From positions 1 through 8,608 of the forward strand of contig JACZQL010000033.1 of NCBI GenBank assembly GCA_022545745.1: DNA of 8,608 nt, written 5' to 3'. The DNA comes from Deltaproteobacteria bacterium (lineage in GTDB: Bacteria; Desulfobacterota_B; Binatia; UBA9968). Shown here piece after piece: positions 6,823-8,608 of the stretch. Position 1 is the stretch's first letter; the number at the start of each line of letters is the position of its first letter. The notes below the pieces were generated by a model. The model had not been told where the DNA came from. It did no database searches and saw only the letters and a program-made list of their open reading frames with translations. Position numbers and translations under genes: made by a program.

Positions 6823-6984
6823 TAAGCAATTTAGCTATCAGCTGTCAGTCGTCAGCTTTCAGCTCCTGATAACTGACCGCTGATAGCTAAACGCTAGGCG
6901 CTAAGCGCTTAACGCATGGCGCGGATTGGCTGCCTGCTTTCTGGCTGAGAGCTGATCGCTGATAGCTGAAGGCTACTAAGAACC
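6823..6984. repeat. Heptamer-phased inverted-repeat linker between dppD and dppF
   Basis: The 162 bases have no plausible ORF. From 6832 to 6978 the sequence can be cut into consecutive 7-base units: TAGCTAT, CAGCTGT, CAGTCGT, CAGCTTT at the left; TGATAGC, TAAACGC, TAGGCGC, TAAGCGC, TTAACGC in the middle; GCTGAGA, GCTGATC, GCTGATA, GCTGAAG at the right. Bases 6832-6863 are complementary to 6944-6975 at 25 of 32 positions by hand alignment, so the arms could fold into a long imperfect hairpin. The centre has a perfect 10-base palindrome, TAAGCGCTTA (6902-6911). Phase is kept at 7, not 3, arguing against coding. Only AAGG at 6969-6972, 12 bases before the ATG, could serve as a weak ribosome binding site. 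Confidence 0.85.
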
Positions 6985-7965
6985 ATGAGCCTACTCGAAG
7001 TTCGTAACTTGAAGAAGTATTTCCCCATGGGAAGCGGATTGTTCTCCCGCGGAATGGGAGAGGTCAAGGCCGTGGATGGTGTGAGCCTTTCCATCGAAGG
7101 GGGTGAGACCCTGGGTTTGGTGGGAGAATCGGGTTGCGGGAAATCGACTCTGGGTAGGGGTATCCTGAGGCTAGTGGAGCCCACGGATGGCGAGGTCATC
7201 TTTAACGGAAAGGATATTCTCCGTTTGTCTCACAGCGAGATGCGGGAGATGCGCAAACAGATGCAGATCATCTTCCAAGATCCCTATAGCTCTTTGAATC
7301 CACGTATGCGGGTGGGGGAGATCGTGGGCGAAGGGATGGAGATTTACGGACTGGCCACGGGAAATGTGAAAAGGGACCGGGTCATAGAACTGCTCCGTCG
7401 GGTGGGCCTCCGAGAAGAGCATTACAATCGTTACCCTCACGAGTTTAGCGGTGGGCAGCGTCAGAGGATCGGTATTGCGCGGGCCTTGGCAGTCAATCCA
7501 CGGTTTATAGTCGCCGATGAGCCTGTCTCTTCGCTGGACGTCTCCATTCAAGCCCAGATCATCAATCTCCTTCAAGAACTGCAGGAGACGATGCATCTCA
7601 CCTACTTTTTTATTTCCCACGACCTGAGGATGGTGGAACAGGTCAGCCACCGTGTGGCCATCATGTATCTAGGTAAGATCGTAGAGATTGCCAAAAGTGA
7701 GACCATCTACCAGGACGCCAAGCACCCCTATACCCGGGCCCTTCTCTCTGCGGTTCCTGTGACCGACCCGCAACAAAGAAGGGACCGGATGGTTCTCCAG
7801 GGTGACGTGCCTAGCCCTTTGCATCCGCCCACGGGCTGTAGTTTCCACCCCCGATGTCCGTTTCGAGAAAAGATCTGCTCCGAGGTGGAGCCGGCGCTAG
7901 AATTTACCTCCGACGGTCATGGTGTTGCCTGTCATGTTTTCGGCCCAGGCAAGCCTGCTGGATAG
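6985..7965 (+). CDS. dppF: Peptide ABC transporter ATP-binding protein, DppF/OppF type
   Basis: The second ATPase of the importer, forming a heterodimer with DppD under the DppB/DppC channel; 326 residues. Motifs: Walker [10 protein letters not shown] (47-55), Q-loop Gln98 in FQDPYSSLNPRM, signature FSGGQRQRIGIARAL (154-168), Walker B FIVADE (174-179) with Glu179, and His212 in FISHDL. The C-terminal domain has HPYTRALLSAVP (247-258) and four Cys (285, 291, 298, 316), the same C-x5-C-x6-C-x17-C spacing as DppD and a likely iron-sulfur site by analogy. The FSGGQRQR signature and the insert SGLFSRGMGEVKAVDG near residue 17 identify it as DppF/OppF rather than a second copy of DppD. The ATG at 6985 follows directly on a heptamer-repeat linker. 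It is the last gene of the transport operon, with a terminator candidate overlapping its stop. Confidence 0.94.
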   Translation: MSLLEVRNLKKYFPMGSGLFSRGMGEVKAVDGVSLSIEGGETLGLVGESGCGKSTLGRGILRLVEPTDGEVIFNGKDILRLSHSEMREMRKQMQIIFQDPYSSLNPRMRVGEIVGEGMEIYGLATGNVKRDRVIELLRRVGLREEHYNRYPHEFSGGQRQRIGIARALAVNPRFIVADEPVSSLDVSIQAQIINLLQELQETMHLTYFFISHDLRMVEQVSHRVAIMYLGKIVEIAKSETIYQDAKHPYTRALLSAVPVTDPQQRRDRMVLQGDVPSPLHPPTGCSFHPRCPFREKICSEVEPALEFTSDGHGVACHVFGPGKPAG

Positions 7966-7984
7966 AGCTGGGTTCTTTTTTTTT
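7942..7984 (+). terminator. Candidate Rho-independent terminator after dppF
   Basis: GGCCCAG (7942-7948) can pair with CTGGGTT (7968-7974): five Watson-Crick pairs plus two outer G-T pairs. The stem is followed by C and nine T (7976-7984). The stop codon of dppF lies in the loop. A competing short stem (CAGGC with GCCTG) occurs within the region, and the loop is 19 bases, so the structure is plausible but not strong. Confidence 0.5.
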
Positions 7985-8018
7985 ATGGTGAAGCGGCGGC
8001 AGAAGCCTCCCGGCGAGG

Positions 8019-8046
8019 TTGATTTACCGAGGCAGGGTGCTAAAAT
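8019..8046 (+). promoter_or_regulatory. Candidate sigma-70 promoter for greA
   Basis: TTGATT (8019-8024) and TAAAAT (8041-8046) are separated by 16 bases, close to -35 and -10 consensus. They lie downstream of the terminator candidate and would give a leader of about 50 bases before greA. An alternative pair, TTGAGG (8056-8061) and TATATA (8079-8084) with 17-base spacing, also fits, but its transcript would start within the ribosome binding site. Confidence 0.45.
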
Positions 8047-8085
8047 AAACGGTTCTTGAGGATCGTTTTTGGTGCTCGTATATAC

Positions 8086-8092
8086 AAGGAGG
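8086..8092 (+). promoter_or_regulatory. Strong Shine-Dalgarno of greA
   Basis: AAGGAGG lies 10 bases before the ATG at 8103 and is the best ribosome binding site in the window. It supports the 8103 start over the in-frame ATG at 8130. Confidence 0.7.
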
Positions 8093-8102
8093 AAGCTAAA
8101 CT

Positions 8103-8591
8103 ATGGCAGATCAGAATGCCAGCGCTCCTATGACTCAGAAGGGCAGGCAGCGCCTCCTGGACGATCTCAGGCGTTTGAGATCTTTGGAGAGACCCAAAAT
8201 TGTCCGTGAAATTGAAGAAGCCCGCGCTCACGGGGATATCTCTGAGAATGCAGAGTTCCATGCGGCCAAGGAGAAGCAATCCCTGATCGTAGCACAAATC
8301 TCGGACATTGAGGACACCCTAGCGCGGGCTGAGGTGATCGACATCTCGAAGCTTTCTGGGGAAAAAATTGTTTTTGGAGCAACGGTCACTCTGGCCGATG
8401 TGGATTCAGGGGACGAAGTCGTTTATCAAATCGTGGGCGATCATGAGGCGGAGCCAAAAAACGGAAAAATTTCGGTCAGCTCCCCTATCGCACGGTCTAT
8501 TATCGGCAAAAATGTCGGGGACGAGGTCCAGGTCCGAATCCCTACCGGGACTCGCAACTTTGAAATCCTCGATGTAGATTTTAAAGACTAG
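8103..8591 (+). CDS. greA: Transcription elongation factor GreA
   Basis: GreA binds the secondary channel of RNA polymerase and stimulates cleavage of the nascent RNA in backtracked complexes, rescuing stalled elongation in the cytoplasm. The 162-residue length is normal (about 158). Residues ~10-80 form the N-terminal antiparallel coiled coil, starting at PMTQKGRQRLLDDL and carrying the acidic tip DISENAEF (45-52), with Asp45 and Glu48 at the positions of the catalytic acidic residues of E. coli GreA. Residues ~88-160 form the FKBP-like C-terminal domain (KIVFGATVTL, YQIVGDHEA, SVSSPIARSIIGK). It has the long coiled-coil and GreA-type tip, not the shorter Rnk or anti-Gre forms. It stands apart from the transport operon, with its own promoter candidates and a strong ribosome binding site. 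Only 17 bases follow the stop; no terminator is visible in them. Confidence 0.96.
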   Translation: MADQNASAPMTQKGRQRLLDDLRRLRSLERPKIVREIEEARAHGDISENAEFHAAKEKQSLIVAQISDIEDTLARAEVIDISKLSGEKIVFGATVTLADVDSGDEVVYQIVGDHEAEPKNGKISVSSPIARSIIGKNVGDEVQVRIPTGTRNFEILDVDFKD

Positions 8592-8608
8592 CCCCGATCC
8601 GCAAGAAG

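Noticed and set aside
5705..6984. CRISPR array or insertion sequence for the repeat linkers
   Set aside because: Units are 7 bases, degenerate and inverted, with no spacers of uniform length, no transposase gene and no target-site duplication seen.
8005..8033. Riboswitch-like alternative stems (GCCTC with GAGGC, or CCTC with GAGG) before greA
   Set aside because: The stems are only 4-5 bases and lie mostly upstream of the likely transcription start, so they would not be in the mRNA.

Overview
The window looks like part of a metagenome-derived contig from a Gram-negative, Desulfobacterota-like (deltaproteobacterial) or related bacterium such as NC10/Methylomirabilota. This placement is inferred from the style of the proteins (C-terminal TPR module followed by a LolB-like lipoprotein, peptide-binding lipoprotein, split DppD/DppF ATPases, GreA) and from heptamer-phased inverted-repeat linkers between genes. 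No search could be run. All genes lie on the + strand, and coding density is high apart from three spacers of about 140-160 bases.

Region 1 (1-1018) is one open frame that enters from the left edge. Its first ~140 residues read as the C-terminus of an alphaproteobacterial-type GlnD (PII uridylyltransferase) with an ACT domain. The next ~65 residues read as a segment of a TPR/adenylate-cyclase-like protein. The last ~130 residues are the TPR end of a protein that normally precedes a LolB-like lipoprotein gene. The joins fall where the families share short similar strings, and hand-counted GC drops from 60-68% to about 50%. I think this is an assembly chimera rather than a real fusion.

Region 2 (1029-7965) is the body of the window. 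It starts with a LolB-like outer-membrane lipoprotein gene, followed by a complete peptide/oligopeptide ABC importer: substrate-binding lipoprotein, two permeases (DppB-type, and a DppC-type with a YejE-like N-terminal loop) and two ATPases (DppD, DppF). Gene order and spacing suggest one transcription unit ending at a terminator candidate just after dppF. The binding protein would capture peptides outside the inner membrane, DppB/DppC form the channel, and DppD/DppF hydrolyse ATP.

Region 3: each ATPase gene is preceded by a 150-160 base non-coding linker built from degenerate 7-base units, arranged as an inverted repeat. These linkers run right up to the start codons and are the most unusual structural signal in the window.

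Region 4 (7966-8608): a spacer with a terminator and promoter candidates leads to greA, which encodes the transcript-cleavage factor and has a strong Shine-Dalgarno sequence. Only 17 bases follow it.
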